From: Castor canadensis | Taxonomy: Eukaryota > Chordata > Mammalia > Rodentia > Castoridae | NCBI RefSeq assembly: GCF_047511655.1 | Contig: NC_133397.1 | Span: forward strand, 44,158,001 to 44,222,000 | Length of the DNA: 64,000 nucleotides | Direction of reading: 5' to 3' | Shown here: piece by piece, positions 1 to 13,355 of the stretch | Layout of the letters: every line of letters starts with the position of its first letter | How positions within the stretch are numbered: position 1 is the stretch's first letter | The notes under the pieces: generated by a model | Told to the model about the DNA's origin: nothing | What the model saw: only the letters and a program-made list of their open reading frames with translations | Database searches by the model: none | Position numbers and translations under genes: made by a program

Positions 1-1814
1 CTGCCTGCAACCTATAAGAGACTGGGTATTTTCTTTTATGATAAGGCCAAAGACAGTAAGGATAAGGAACCAGAAGGCAGCAAGAGTTCGGGGGTGGGGG
101 TGGGGGGGGAGTCAGCTATCTGTTGGTGCTAGTGGCCTTCATGCAACTGGACACAGTTCCAAAGTTTAAGCACAGCTTTACCTACCTGGAGCAGAAACTA
201 GGTACCTCTACCCTGCCCGCATGCACCTTGAACAGGAAGGAAAGGAGGTATATTCCCTGGTCAGCAGTGGCCTAGTTTTTTCTCTCTGTCACTCCTAGTG
301 GCAGGCTCAACTTGGCATTCCCATGTCTAATAAATGCTTTCTATTTTATCAACCAGTTTATTTTCCTTTGTCATAGAGGAATTTCTTTTGTATACCACAC
401 TGTTCTGCTTTTCAGTTATAATTTTCAATGTTTGCTGAAAAAGCAAAACCACATTTGTGTGTTTTAGAAAACTACTTCCTGTGTTGAGAGCTTTGGAATG
501 AATTTTATCCATTTTTCTAATGATACAATCTACAATTGTGATTGCTTCCATAAAATGCTGAATGATTAATAATTTTAATGATATTAAACTGCTTTTAGAA
601 GATTGCTAATGGCATCAGAATCAGGATATAAACCAAAGCAGCTGGTCATAATCACTTATGTTGAAAACATGCGGCTTTAAGTTACATTTCTAAATCTAGT
701 ATAAAATTTTCTCAACCAAAATTACTTAAGGAAGACATAAATCTAGCTATAAACCCAAAATATAATTTTCATGTTTGAAATCAAATCAATAATTTTAGAT
801 ATGATTAATTTGTCTTAATTATATAATATAAATATCTAGCCACTTATTTAAAAATCTTTCTTTCAGACAATCAAAGGATTTTATATCTACAAAGAGTCAA
901 GCATATTAACTAACTGGTCTTTGGTAATGTTTGCAGTAAGGAGGTCCAATTTAAAAAAAAGCTTAAAAATTCATATAAACATGAAATTTGCTATCTCAGC
1001 CATTTTCGTATAAATTCAGTAATGCAATTTTTATTCATTTACATTATTGTTCAACCAACCTCTAGAACTCTTATCATCTTGCAAAATTTAAAACTATCAC
1101 CATTGAAAAACTCCTTATTCTTCTATGCCCCCATTTCTTGCCAACTACTATTCTACTGTCCATCTCTATCTATGAGGTTGACTATTCTGAGTGTATCACT
1201 GCAATCATGCAGTGACTGTTTTTAGAATAAATACAGTCTTTGAGGTATTTTTAATGTTATCAATTTTGACAATACTTTGATTTGGCTTACAAAACCCACA
1301 TAAATAACTCATAGCTTTATCCCTTTACATAAAGATTTTGAATCTAAAGTCAGCCCGCCCATCATATTCCCATGCTTCCTTTCAGGACAAAGTACCCAGG
1401 GACACAGATGTGGTTAATCAGCTATATAAGTTGTTATTGTTGAGTGTCCTTCAAGAAGAACTAACTCTGTTGGCCTGTAACTTCCTTTTATCCTTCTTAA
1501 CTCTTGTGATTTAAACACAGACATGATATTTGGAAGAACAGCTATTTTGTGATTGTAAGATGATAAGCATAAGTTAAGTAGCTGAGTAGAAAGTTGTCTA
1601 ATGCCTAATAGCATCATGAAAACATCATACCTGTTCCTCATTATCTACCTCTGGATTTTTTATTATGTAAGAAAAATAAGACACCTCACACATAACATAC
1701 TTCCCCAATGACTTATCACTTTTTTCAGACATGCTCATATGAAATTGAGTTTTCGTATAGCATATTTGATGTTAAAATCATACTTTCTCTGATTTCAGGC
1801 ATATAATGTACATA
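1..1814. other. Unique AT-rich sequence, no gene seen
   Basis: No coding frame, RNA gene or clear transposon could be recognised. A G-rich stretch at 90-109 (runs of 5, 5 and 8 G separated by single T) could form a G-quadruplex. Short open frames at 327-551 (minus), 1022-1225 (plus) and 1414-1641 (minus) have no domain or exon signals and look like chance. Confidence 0.6.
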
Positions 1815-2141
1815 CAGATGGTCCCTACTTACAATGATCTGAGTTACAATTTTTTGACTTTATGATGGTGTGAAAGCAATATACATTCAGAAGAAACTAT
1901 ACTTCAAGTTTTTAATTTTCTTCCTTTTTCAGACTAGTTGTATGTGTTACAACACCCTCTCCTAGAACTGTGCAGTGAAAGTGAGCCACAGCTCCCTGAG
2001 GCATGTGGTCATGACCAATGCTGCACAGTGAACTCACTGCAAAGCTATGATGTTCAATAGATTAGGTGTGTTAAATGCATTTTCAATTTACAATATGTTT
2101 ATGGGCTGTAATCCCATCATAAGTTGAGAAACAGCTATCTG
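1815..2141. mobile_element. TcMar-Tigger-like non-autonomous DNA transposon, about 327 bp
   Basis: Both ends read inward as imperfect terminal inverted repeats: CAGATGGTCCCTACTTACAA at the left, and the reverse complement of the right end begins CAGATAGCTG then CTCAACTTATGATGGG. The element is flanked by TA on both sides (1813-1814 and 2142-2143), the target duplication of Tc1/mariner transposons. The interior carries no transposase frame, so it is a MITE-type remnant. The wording resembles human Tigger/MER2-group elements whose ends contain repeated 'acttacgatgg'-like phrases. Family name is from memory; ends and TA flanks are seen directly. Confidence 0.7.
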
Positions 2142-3654
2142 TATAATGTCATTAGTCATAAATATTTGAATGTGTATGTGTACGTGTATTCTTATTTCTC
2201 ATGTTAGAAATTTTAGATACACATGGATGAAAATAGGAACATTAGGACTCAAGCAAGAGCATCTTATTTGCATACTCAAATGTCAGGAATTTTTTTCCCT
2301 TTGAAACAGAAGAAAAGTATATATTGGAGAGGTGACCCAAACAATGTGTACACATATGAGTAAATGTAAAAAAAAAAAGAAAAGAAAAGTATATATTGTA
2401 TATTAGATCTTCTTTCAAAGAAAGCAAAATAAATTGTTATAGAATCTTAGGAAGTCTTGTCAGGAGGCACATAGAGGTTTATGACAAGTTTCTTCTTTGT
2501 AAAAGAAGCATCAAAAGGCCTAGTAGCTTTGTACAATGTTGCAACCTCTGTCATTTATAAATTCAAATAATATCAACATTTGTTTGGAATCACTGATATC
2601 TATGCAAGGTATTATGCTAGGTATAGTAAAGGAAATACAGATAGCTGGGTCTTGATCAATTGTTTATAATCTAAACTAAAATTACAAGATAAAGCAAAAT
2701 ATTATTTTATGGTAAGACAATGAACACAAAGTTTCAAAATGATCATTTGTAAATTGAACATAATTTGACATGTGAGTCACATTTAGTATATTGGCAGAAA
2801 GTATTTATAGATAAAATGATAAGGTCGAAACAAATTGCTCTGGAAAAATTGAGTAGGGAGCAATTAATTTTGCCTGATTGATAAAGGATTACTGATATTT
2901 TGATTGAGTTTGGGATGTGATGTTGACAATTGTAGACCTTCCTGCTGAGAGCAGGTGTTGAAAAATTTCAAGGGCATTTCAGACATGAACAAAGTGACAA
3001 AGTTGTTTTAAAATGATTATATAATCCAAGAATGTCTAATGATCTACTGGGACTAGGGATCAAGATGTATTAGAAGATGAGTATTTAGTGATTGGTTGAA
3101 ACTATTTCATATAAGATTGTAATTCTTCTACAAGGAGTTTGGATACTACTCTCTAACCATGGAAAATCTTTAATGCATTTTTTAAATAGAAGAGTGACTT
3201 GATACTGCTTTGATTTAGAGACATAATCTTGGGCAATGTTTGGAGTACATGGGGACTGATCATCTATGAGACTGATTTCTGTAGTCAAAATAATGAGCAA
3301 ATGTGAACTTACCAAACAACAAGACTGCAGATGCTAAGAAACTGACACTGTCTGAATGCATGGCAGTAACAGAAGGGTGCAGTTGAAGAAGGGAATAAAA
3401 AAGCACTTAAACTGAGTTGCCAGAAAGGTGATGAGACATAAAACATTTCAAAAATACAGGAGGAGATAAAGTACAAGAGGGGGAAATTCTGAATTCACTT
3501 TTAGCTGTGTGGTTTCTGAGGTGTCAACAATATACTGTACTAAATTGTTTCATAAACAGGCTTGGTGTACGTGACCTGTTTTGATAGTATTAATAGTGCC
3601 TATATCTTTAAAAGATGCAATTTCTAATAATAACTCTAATGATAACAATATTGT
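2142..3654. other. Mostly unique sequence; possible very old L2 trace
   Basis: Nothing coding is visible. About 2570-2680 has faint similarity in word order to the antisense L2 3' end (a 'tatgcaaggtattatgctagg' like phrase), but it is too decayed to call. A poly-A/GAAAA stretch lies at 2369-2388. Confidence 0.4.
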
Positions 3655-3836
3655 CTCAATAATATCTTGCATTTGCGTAAGAATTTGCAAACATTTTTAT
3701 ATTCATGTTTTCATTTAATTCTTACAGTATTTCTGTGAGAAAACTGGGGCAATAGTTCTTTTCCAAGGTTTTTAGTAGAGTCAACTCCAAGTAAAAGAAA
3801 TAAAATTATTTAGATAAGGACAGATAACCAAATATA
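3655..3836 (-). repeat. MIR-like SINE, antisense
   Basis: The plus strand reads like the reverse complement of MIR: a 'cattta-attcttacag' segment, then a 'gagaaaactggggca' segment standing for the MIR phrase 'gaggaaactgaggca'. Strongly diverged, so boundaries are approximate. Confidence 0.4.
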
Positions 3837-4506
3837 GGGTGAAGTTATACTATAACACCAATCTTTTATAACACCAATCCTAGTTTAGAGATCTTTTCAC
3901 TTCGTGGCTTCATGAACAAAAATACAAGCAGAAAACTCACACACTCATTTTAGTAACAGCAATAATGCCTCTTAAATATACAAGGCAATATTTTGGGAAA
4001 GTCATTAGATAAGTGTGTGAAGATACACACACATATGTATAAAAATACATGTGTGCATATGAGTGTGTAGTTACATATACATTGCAGATATATGCATATT
4101 TGTTCATTTAATTCAATGAAAACAACTCATTATAAGAGATCGAATGCAAAGACAAATGAAATTAATTTGCTTTTTATTAACATAGATATTAACAGATTCA
4201 TAATAATGTAAAACAATACCAATCTTTCCACTAGATACTTTGGGTGATGAAAAAATATACTGATTTATGAAAACATGTAATTACTTTATAAATAAAATTA
4301 ATTGATGAATAAATATTTTTTTATTTCAATTTTGCTTTAAATACAGATAATGTGGAGCAAAAGTTCAAAGTTGTTCTCAATTTTTAAGCATTTAAAGAGG
4401 TTCTTGATAACAAAACATATGAGAACTGTTATAAACTATTAGATACTTTTTATGTACCAATTACTTTTTAATTCTAAGATACCTCTGAAAGGAATTATGA
4501 GTCACT

Positions 4507-4616
4507 TATGTTCAAGCCCCATCACTACCACTTTCTAACTATGAAATCTAAGCTAGTAAGCAAGTTATTTAACTCTGCACCTCAGTTTTATCATCACCAC
4601 AATGGTGGTAATAAGC
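4507..4616 (+). repeat. MIR SINE, sense
   Basis: Recognisable MIR core: a 'ttcaagccccatcactacca' segment, then 'aagcaagttatttaactctg' and 'cctcagttttatcatc', followed by the 'aatggtggtaataa' segment. This is the ancient tRNA-derived mammalian MIR in sense orientation, lacking the 5' tRNA part. Confidence 0.6.
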
Positions 4617-4737
4617 TGCATGGTTAAGCTACCACTCAGGTGCGGGTAACAAAGCGGTTCACAGTCTGTAGAGAAATTCAATAACAAAACTTACTAAAAG
4701 TTATATTGCTCTTTATTATTACCGTACTCCAGCAGTT

Positions 4738-5004
4738 CTAAACAAGGTAAGTGATACAGTACTCATTACCCAATCTTCTTTTCTTGCACCAAGTTCTAAA
4801 TAACTGCCTACACCCAGGTGTACAGCTTAACAGATCCCACTCACCCAGACAACTGCGTAACTCTTTGACTTGCTGAAGAGTCCTCCCAGCTTGGAGCTCC
4901 CATGAGATCAGTGGCTGAGACTGAAGCACAGACAAACCTCTCCCACTGCTTTGTTGCAATTTTCTTGTTGCCTTACAAAAGTTGTTGCTGAGAACACAAC
5001 CCAA
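4738..5004 (-). other. GC-richer island with an 88-codon open frame, unrecognised
   Basis: This segment has noticeably higher GC than its surroundings and an uninterrupted minus-strand ATG frame of 88 codons. The predicted peptide has no domain I recognise. There are no flanking splice or promoter signals that decide the matter. An old LTR fragment or a conserved non-coding element would fit as well as an exon. Confidence 0.2.
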
Positions 5005-5593
5005 TAAGTCTTGTGCATGAAAAGTGGTCTGATGATCTTTTTCCTAAGAAATTTAATGTAAGACAAATGACTACTCCATGATTACACAATAGTGAGTTTT
5101 AGCATGAGGAGTCAAATGGCAGATCTGATTATTATACTTGTAGCTGCTTAGCTACTATCTCATACAGACATGATTCTTTAGTATCTCTAATTCCTACAAA
5201 AGTGGACTAACGAGCACTTTAGTAAGGCAGGCAATCTAAGATTTTTCCTTTGGCCTATGTCTTGCCAAGAACTTTGATCACTGATGATTAAAAAGATAAT
5301 TGCAGCCTATACTTGGAATAAGTGGCCAGAAGTCATTTTCAATGGCAAACTTGCCCTTCTGCAAAACTGAAATAACCAGAATGAAAGAAAGAGGTTGGAA
5401 TCTTGCTCAGGGAATAAACATCTACATTTTACCTCATTGGCAGACTACCTTTCCTCAATTTCCCTCTTTTAGCAGTATTCTGAATGACAGCTGACAGACC
5501 CATGCTACTTTCCAGCAAAGACAAAAGATACTGTGCTCTTGTAGACCTTGACAGTTTATCAAACCATCAGTGAGGCCCAGGTAGAATACCTGC

Positions 5594-5609
5594 TTTTTTT
5601 TTTTTTTTT
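5594..5609. repeat. Poly-T run
   Basis: Sixteen consecutive T on the plus strand. No SINE or L1 body could be recognised next to it, so it is annotated only as a homopolymer. Confidence 0.8.
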
Positions 5610-5764
5610 CACTTCGTTAAAAGTAATATATCTCCTAATTTTTAAGTGGCAAGAGGCTGGAATTTTTGCTTTTACTTTCCATTAACCCCTAAAGAAAATT
5701 GTTAACATGCCTATATACTCCCTAACAAGACTCTCTTAATTGACGCTGTTGATTCTGGAACTGA

Positions 5765-6006
5765 GGTATGCAGAGCATCATGGCAGAGAAAGCATATGAC
5801 AGAGGCTACTCATCACATGGCAGGCCAGTAGCAGAGAGGGTGGAAAGGGCTAAGACTTGGTGTAACCTTCAGTGACTTGCACCTGAGGGCATACTTCCTT
5901 CAGCTAAACCCCATTTTCTGACATTACCAGAACCTCCCAAAATAGTGCCACCAACTTGGGACCAAACATCCACCACATGAGCCTGTGCAGTACACTTCAT
6001 TTCAAG
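5765..6006 (-). mobile_element. ERVL-MaLR LTR fragment, antisense
   Basis: The plus strand carries decayed versions of the antisense MaLR phrases that are well preserved at 42415-42828: 'catggcagag', 'gggcatacttccttcagcta', 'aatagtgccaccaacttggga' and 'ccaccacatgagcctgtg'. It is therefore the same general LTR group, older and truncated at both ends. Confidence 0.55.
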
Positions 6007-7946
6007 CAAGTTGGAAACTGAAAATTGAGTCTATAGGAACTGGAAATTACACTAGAGTATTCATACTATGACCTACTATCCAGTAAATAAAGGGATGAGC
6101 CACTGATACTTGAAACATGGATGAATCCCAAAATCATTATTTTGAATAAAAGATACCATTTTGAATATTTTCATAATAAATATTAGAAAAAGGATTTACT
6201 TAAGTCCTTTAATGTGAGAATTCTTGCATAAATTCTGTATCGTGAATTCCTCCTGATTCTCCCAGGTGGAATTAATACTCTTTACTTTATCTAAGAGACA
6301 TAAGAAATAATTATAGTAAGGATGAATTATTTACATTTTTCTCCCATTGCATACTCATTGCTTAAGTGTGTTACCTAAATGATGAATCAGTGTTGTTTTT
6401 ATGAATTGTTTATACCATTTACTGCTGTGGCCATTTAGTTCTATACCTTGCATTAGGGTAAGTCATATTAATGTCTGTGTTGCTATTTGGCTGTACACTT
6501 TTTGAAGCCAGGGTAATTTGTATTTATTTTCCTATCTGAAACATGTAGTAGACTACTTTGAACACAATTGGTACCTCCTAATGTTAAACAAAGACAAATT
6601 TTGATCATTATGATCCACATTTATATGTTTCTATGTATTACTTTTTCTCTTTGTTCACAGTTATGTTCTAGTAATCCTTCTTTACCATCTGTGACCTTTC
6701 CTTAGTGTGTAAAAAGTAGAGCTGGAGGATTTCTACTAGAATGGTAATTTTTTATTTTTTAGCTAGTACTCTCGATCATTTCATGTCAGAAGTAATGGAT
6801 GTTAATATCTGTAATGATAATACACTTTCATAAATTCTTTTTATCTAAATATAGAGGTTCTTTACTAACTACTTCCCCAAATATCTGCCATGTTTTAGTT
6901 TAGATTATTTGGTGTAATGTCTGTTCAAAACATTGTTTTTGATGATCCTGAGGACCTCATTGAAGAGGGCCAATTGAACCACTGAAACACCAACGGGGTT
7001 GTTGATGAGTGTACATGAAGTTGTCATTGAGATGACCCTTCACTTCACTAGTGGTGGGCACATGAAAAACTTTATAAATAATAAAATAATTCAACTGTGG
7101 AAAATAACCACAATTATCATAATGGGTAGGAACTTGCAATCTATAATTACAAATTGAAGTAAAGTAAGAAAATGTAGGTGAAAGAGAATAGAACTTAATT
7201 CTGTGTAGAATTAAACCTAGAGGATGTGTTAATTTTCTATGCATTCCTCTCATTGAGGATCATGTCTAGAATATAAAAAGTTGTGGAACAAGGACTTGGA
7301 TCTTGAGGGGCTTATTTCATTGCCTGAGGAGACAGTAGGCACTCCCATGGAACAAGAAAACACGCATTACTATCATTAAGAACTCTTTGGTTGACCCACC
7401 TGCAACACTCATAGAAAATATCAGCTTTTCTTTACATGAATGTTTAAGAATATCTTCAGAAGTTTTTTCTAAGTAAATAAAAGGAAGGTTCTTATTATCT
7501 TAAAGCTCTGTCTCTCAAGAGCAATCCTGGAAAGGCTGATCTGTCTTAGAGAGTATGACAAAGTGAACTAGGAGTTGTACCCACAACCTCTGAGAGGTGG
7601 CACTGTGGGCCCAGAAGAATCTGTGCAAGAGAAGGGCAAAAGAGAGGGGAAACCAGTGGAACCAACATGATTTTGGTGGTCTGTTACCTGGAATAATGGT
7701 AAAATGGCTTAAAAAAATGTGATCATTGCTCAGTACCAAATAACAGTGACAGCTCATCACATAAATAGATGATTTCAAGGATGCTAAAGCCATATATGTT
7801 TCCATTTTTGCAAGTCCAAAGTCTATTAGACTAATTTTATGAAATAGTATGTTAATTATCTCATAAACATCTATAGAAAATATATTTCTTTGTGAGCCAA
7901 TATTAAATTAGAAAAATAATTTCATATTAACATTTTAAGAATTGTA
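6007..7946. other. Unique AT-rich sequence, no gene seen
   Basis: No transposon or exon could be recognised. Minus-strand open frames at 6957-7253 and 7515-7805 (98 and 96 codons) show no domain, no signal peptide and no splice context. The stretch 7510-7700 is GC-richer than its flanks for no reason I could identify. Confidence 0.5.
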
Positions 7947-8019
7947 GGGCTGGTGGTATAGCTCAGTGATAGATCACTTGCCTACTATGTGCAAGGCCCT
8001 TGGTTCAATCCCCAGCACT
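7947..8019 (+). repeat. ID-type SINE (tRNA-derived)
   Basis: Begins GGGCTGGTGGTATAGCTCAG, followed by the 'tgatagatcacttgcctac' and 'gcaaggcccttggttcaatc' segments and ends CCCAGCACT. These are the A-box and B-box parts of an ID element, the rodent SINE descended from an alanine tRNA/BC1-like RNA. The A-rich tail is short (AAAGAAGATTTAAAA), and no clean target duplication is seen. Confidence 0.85.
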
Positions 8020-8122
8020 AAAGAAGATTTAAAACATTACAGTTTTAAACTGTAGGCTCTAACATATTATCTTTCTTAAAAATTTAGTATTAAAATTTAG
8101 TATTAGTATAGTCAATGCAGAT

Positions 8123-8290
8123 TAGTGAATAAGGATGTCATCTCTAGCTATAATCCTTGGTTTCAAATTCCACCCGGACATTTAATAAGTTGAGTTAACC
8201 TATTTTTTTTATAACTTAAGCTTCTCATATACAGCAGAATGATAATTATATCATAGGATTTTGTGTGAAGATGTTAAAATTATGCATATA
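8123..8290 (+). repeat. Probable MIR SINE, sense
   Basis: The order 'ggtttcaaattcca', 'taagttgagttaacct', 'cttctcatatacagcagaatgataat' and 'ttgtgtgaagatg' follows the MIR consensus. It has many substitutions and an interrupting T run near 8201-8208, so it is a low-confidence ancient copy. An (AT)n tract follows at 8325-8346. Confidence 0.4.
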
Positions 8291-8324
8291 TGTCTATACA
8301 TAATATTTTGTGCCTCTTTGCATA

Positions 8325-8346
8325 AATATATATATATATATATATT
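8325..8346. repeat. (AT)n microsatellite
   Basis: About eleven alternating AT units in unique AT-rich DNA. Confidence 0.85.
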
Positions 8347-8835
8347 ATGTTTACAGAGTAAATAATTTTATAGGAGTAAGTGGTATACCTATTGAGATGC
8401 AAAATATTACATACATATGCACATGTATGTATAAAAAATGTAAATATATTAGAACACTGGCTGGCACACTGGTAACTACTTTGTATGTTTAATATTAGAA
8501 TAATGAGAAGAATTGCATATTCATCCAGAAAATAATAGTTGCTTTAAACATTTTATGTAAGCACAATATAATTCTGTTCAATATAATAAAGATTGTTTCT
8601 ACCCTTCCTGTTCTTAGGTATTTTTAGCAATATGAAATAACACTGCCTTTTAAGCTAGTGATTTTAAATATCAGCTATAAACTAATGGTGGCAAAATTCA
8701 AATCATTAGGGCTAAGCTTTCCCAGCAAATTCTATACAAATATCCACCTGCCCATTTGACACCTGCCATTGAATGTCAAACAGTCATTTCAAAATTAGCA
8801 AGTCTGAAATACAACTCTTGCTTTACTGAACTCTA

Positions 8836-9348
8836 CAGCCTGCTCCTCTGTAGCATCTTCTGTCTTTTTTATTGGCATCCCCATCCATCCAGTGTGTCTG
8901 CTCCAAGGTATGGGTTTATCATGGACTCTTCTTTTACATCTCAAATCCAGTTGATTCAGTGGAAAAATACTGCTGGATATACATTTAAAACATTGCATAC
9001 CATTGAATATTGTCACTTTAGGCCTCATCATTTGAACACTTGACTCATTCCCTTCTTGTTTCCTTCAGGTCTCAACTCAAATGTCAACTCTAGAATCCTT
9101 CCTTATTACACAATAGTACCTTTGTCATTCTCAATCTCCTTGCCTATATGTTGGTTATCTTCAAAACACTTAATATTATTAATGTCATTTTAAATATTTA
9201 TTTGTTTGTTTAATATTTATCTCTCCAGTAGAATATAAGTTAAAGACTATGAAGCCAGGGAAATTATATTTTATTTACTATAGTGGCCCCATGCCCAGTG
9301 AGTCTCTGGCCTATGGTGGAAAATAAATATTGAATGAATAAATAGATG
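8836..9348 (+). mobile_element. L2 LINE, 3' end, sense
   Basis: A long, continuous match in word order to the L2 3' terminal part. It contains the 'atcatggactcttcttttac' and 'gttgattcagtggaaaaata' phrases of the last coding part, then 'ttccttcaggtctcaactca' and 'atgtcaactctagaatcctt', then 'ccagtagaatataagtt', and finally 'aataaatattgaatgaataaa', the typical L2 terminus. About 510 bp, 5'-truncated and full of substitutions and stops, hence inactive. Open frames on both strands here (8756-9043, 8795-9031) are chance frames over this relic. Confidence 0.75.
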
Positions 9349-12300
9349 ATTAGTCAATTCTCATATGCTTAAGATCATCACAACATTGGAAAATGGCTTC
9401 TTGAAGTGGTGGTGGTGACTGTGGTTAATGAAAATCTAAGTAAGTACTGTAACTTATCCTTTCAACTAGTTGGGATTTATTTTCCTATTGTTCTAAAATT
9501 TGTAAGGAATAATCTGACTCATGAAAAATAATTCATAAGATGAAGTGATTTATTCCCTATATTCCAAATCTTTTCTCTCAAGATTAAATGAACAGGTTAA
9601 ATTAGAATAATTTCATCAGAGGGAAGCAGAAGCTGTAAAAAATAAAAGTTTTTGTTGTTTCTGTCTACATTTTACTGAAATAAGCTTTTACTGTTAAATA
9701 GTATATACTTGTGACAATTAATAAGCTTTTAGTTTCATGATTTCTATAAATATTTTCTATTTCAGATTGTTTTAAGATTGTTAGTCTTATTTTAGTTTGG
9801 CTTATAGCTGTCAATATAATCATTCTTTTGAGTTTGATCAAGAAAATGTTTAAAGAATCTTTTTATATAGGGTATATGAATCCACAGGATATACACACAG
9901 GCTTTGATGATCTGTCTTTGAAAAGCAATGTTGTGAAAGGGGTCATGAAAATAAAAACCAAGCAAACCACAAAAGCCTGCACCTTCATTTCATGTGTAAT
10001 TGTCACAGTACATACTCAGAGGAAGAGTGAGATGATACAATAAGACAGAAAAGAAATTAGAAAAGTATCATCACTCACTTATGGTTTTATTCCCTTTCCT
10101 CAAGAGGCAGAGAGAAGAATATCCTTTCTTTATTTTTAGCTCAATAAAGCAAAATCTGAATGATGTCACCATGAATGAAAATGATTTCATGGACGTCATT
10201 ACAAAATTTATTAGGCAATAACCCAGGAGAAAGGAAAGACAGAAAGATTGTTGTATTGAATCACAGAATATATACATATTTTACACAAGGGTATTCCTAT
10301 GGGAGATAGAGAATCTAATACAGAATTTGTAAATCTATCATCAATTCATCAGCTATGTGCTCTTGGGAAGTCACCTCAAAAGAATGAAAAATCTCATCCT
10401 TAGGTCTTTAGACAACTAGCAATGGCCTTCACATAACTCCATTTTCTAATTGTTTAACTTTATTGAATAAATGTCCAAGAAGTTTAAGACAGTGTGATGA
10501 ATTATATAACTTACTTGACAAGTTAAAATAATCTTTAATAGAGCTATAATTTCTTATACCATTTTGTTAGTGATTACTAAAAACTAATAGAGATACAGTT
10601 TGACCAATTATTTAGGGAAAGGACTATAAATAACATATGAGAAAATATGTATTGAGAAGAAAAAAGTGAAGAAACAATAAAAATTTATGCTAATGGGATC
10701 TTTCTGTTTTATTTTTGTTTAACAAAAAAGGTCTTATTTTTAAAAGATTTGAACAAGAAGGAATCTAAAATGATTAAATTTTCTCAAGGAATTGATTCTA
10801 AATATCTCCAGGTAGGATAAAAAAGGAAAAGACAAAAGTCTTGTCTGTACAAAGAAGTGTTCCAAAGTGGCCTATCATTAATAATTAATTTAGAATCCTT
10901 TGTCAAAACATTAGTCACATGTTTGCTATGAATGTCAGCTTAATGGGTGCTTTCATGTGGAAATCTGCCTGATGCTGCATTCCAAGACAATGCTCCAAGA
11001 AAAGGGAGAGATGGGAGAAGAGTTAATAAGAAATGTCTAATCATTCTTTAATTATCATTTAAAATAAATGACACTCAAGTGAAAATGTGAGAAAAAAAAT
11101 CGATTAAAATAAAGCTATTGCTCACACAAGATAGATGTTTTTTTTCTCTCTCTATTTCAAAGCCAGCCCCACGCAGATAGGCATGGACTCAATTAAATAA
11201 TTGAAATATCTCAAATTCTTAGAAAGTTCTCAAAAATATGGAAGGTAAACAGTTAATTTGCATATACCCTTTGTATAACAGACATAAACATTTAACAGTC
11301 CCCCCAAACCCAAAACCCTTCAATTTACTGTTCAACTATTTTTATTTATTCATGTTCACTATTTTGCATTCTTCCTATCTCAATTAAAATTATGCTTAAA
11401 TAAAGATTACTTCAAATATTTTAATGGTATGATAGTTTAGTAGGTATAGAATAGTTTAAAGGAATAATAAATGAAGTTTTGAGATTCAGGTCCAAATTGT
11501 GACTAGCTATTGAAAAACAAGTTACTTTACTTATTTTTTTAATTCATTTTGGTTGTTGTTAATTTATGACTGTACAACTTATTAAGTGTTTATCTTTTAA
11601 TATAAATTTAAATTTTCAAACCTTGTATTTCTCATATGTAAAATAGGAAAATGGCACCCATCTTTAAATTTGTTGTTGAGTGATAAATGCGGAAATGTCC
11701 CGCACGTTGCCAGAGGCATAGGAAACACAGACACTATTAATCGAATTTGAAGAGAAAATGTACAACAGCATTTAAAGACGTTCAATCACTAGGAACACCG
11801 AGTTTCTAAAGTGTAAGAGCATTTGGCCGGCATAGCTATGAAACCCCTACCAATAATCCTGACACACTTTAAAACAGAAAAGGAAAACGGGATAACAGGA
11901 AAAAAAATGCTACTGCCTTTATTCAAAGGGAAGACAATGGCTTTCACGTACTATCAATTCATGGGCTTGATATCTCTCAAAAGCAAAGTCCTATTGTGGT
12001 TTTAATGCATACTTTGTGAGCATTAATGAGAAGAAGTGGTGTGATCAAGAGCCACTGAATATTCATAGAGTGCACAATTTTCAGATTGATTGGCCTCCTT
12101 TACATATTTCATAAGTTACCATGCAAATAAAATACGGAGATGGTTGATGTTAGCCAAACATTTGCAAATTACCTAGTAACATTTCTATGAACTTTGATCT
12201 ACCAGATCAGATGGATTTTTAGTTCATTCCAGAATCATATCAAAAAGGACTACTTAATGAATCTGTGTCTGCAGAAATCTTAGACACCAGTTTATAGCAG

Positions 12301-13355
12301 ATCTTTATTTCTTATTCTAGTTACATTTAAAGTTTTAAATCAATGGCTTAAGTAAAGAAATGCAAGGACTCCTGGGAAATTGTTTTCCTTAAACCCTTTA
12401 TGGTAAGAGATAGTAAATAAATAACAAATGAACCATGTCAAATTCAATGGTACAATGAAGGAGAGCATGAAATGACAGAAAGAAGATTCCAAATAACTTT
12501 GATAGGTTAGAGTAATGGCCCTCAAATAATTTTTTTTTAAGTTTAAGAGAGGTAAATGCAGAGATACATGCTGTGGGAGTTTAAAATGTTGTTTATGCCG
12601 TTTGTGTACATAAGAAAAGACCTGTAATTATTTGCTTGGCAACAGAACTTAAAAGGTAAAATGATGACAGCTTTTTAAAAATTAAATGTAGATAAACAAA
12701 CAACAGAGATAAAAATTTTACTGAAAAGTTAAGAGCCCTCTTGTCTATATTCCTTATTCTGTTTTACTTCAATTCACTTCCCCAGAAAAACCTCTTTTTT
12801 CAGATTTGTATGCATCACTGATCTTTTAAGTATTTACATTACTGGAAATAATCTGGTATTCTTCTCTGATTTTGTTTTTCTTCTTAATTTACATAGATTG
12901 TACATGCTCATTTTTGTCCCTAGTATTTCTATAGCTTGGGAAAGTTTACCTACATATCATATAACTAAATATTTAAATATTTCAAGTAATTCTTAGAAAC
13001 AGTTACTTAAAAATATTTTCTGTGCTGAAACCTTGGAATGTATGTCTTTATTATGACAAAACAAAAAAAAGGTATATTATTATTTTGATAGCTGAAAATT
13101 GGAAGGTATCTAAGATTAGTATATTTATGACTCTGTGACTTGGTTGCTGTTGTATGGGTAGTGCTGTTTGGATAAGACACATATAATTCACAAATTGTCA
13201 CATGGTTGTCCCATAAAATAATGTTTTCTTGTCTTCATTTCATCAAAATCAGTATATATATATATATATATGTATGTATAGATACAAAATCAGGATTTTA
13301 ATTCTCCTGATAGTATGATATAAAGTGATAGTATGATATAAAGGGTTAAAAAATT
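9349..13355. other. Four kilobases of AT-rich sequence, no gene seen
   Basis: No exon or recent retroposon was recognised. A possible decayed MIR (sense) lies near 10340-10410 ('agctatgtgctcttgggaag'). About 12780-13000 has faint similarity to old L1 3' sequence. An (AT)n tract lies at 13252-13272, and an 18-bp unit containing 'gatagtatgatataaag' is present twice in tandem at about 13309-13343. Short open frames in this stretch are AT-rich chance frames. Confidence 0.5.
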
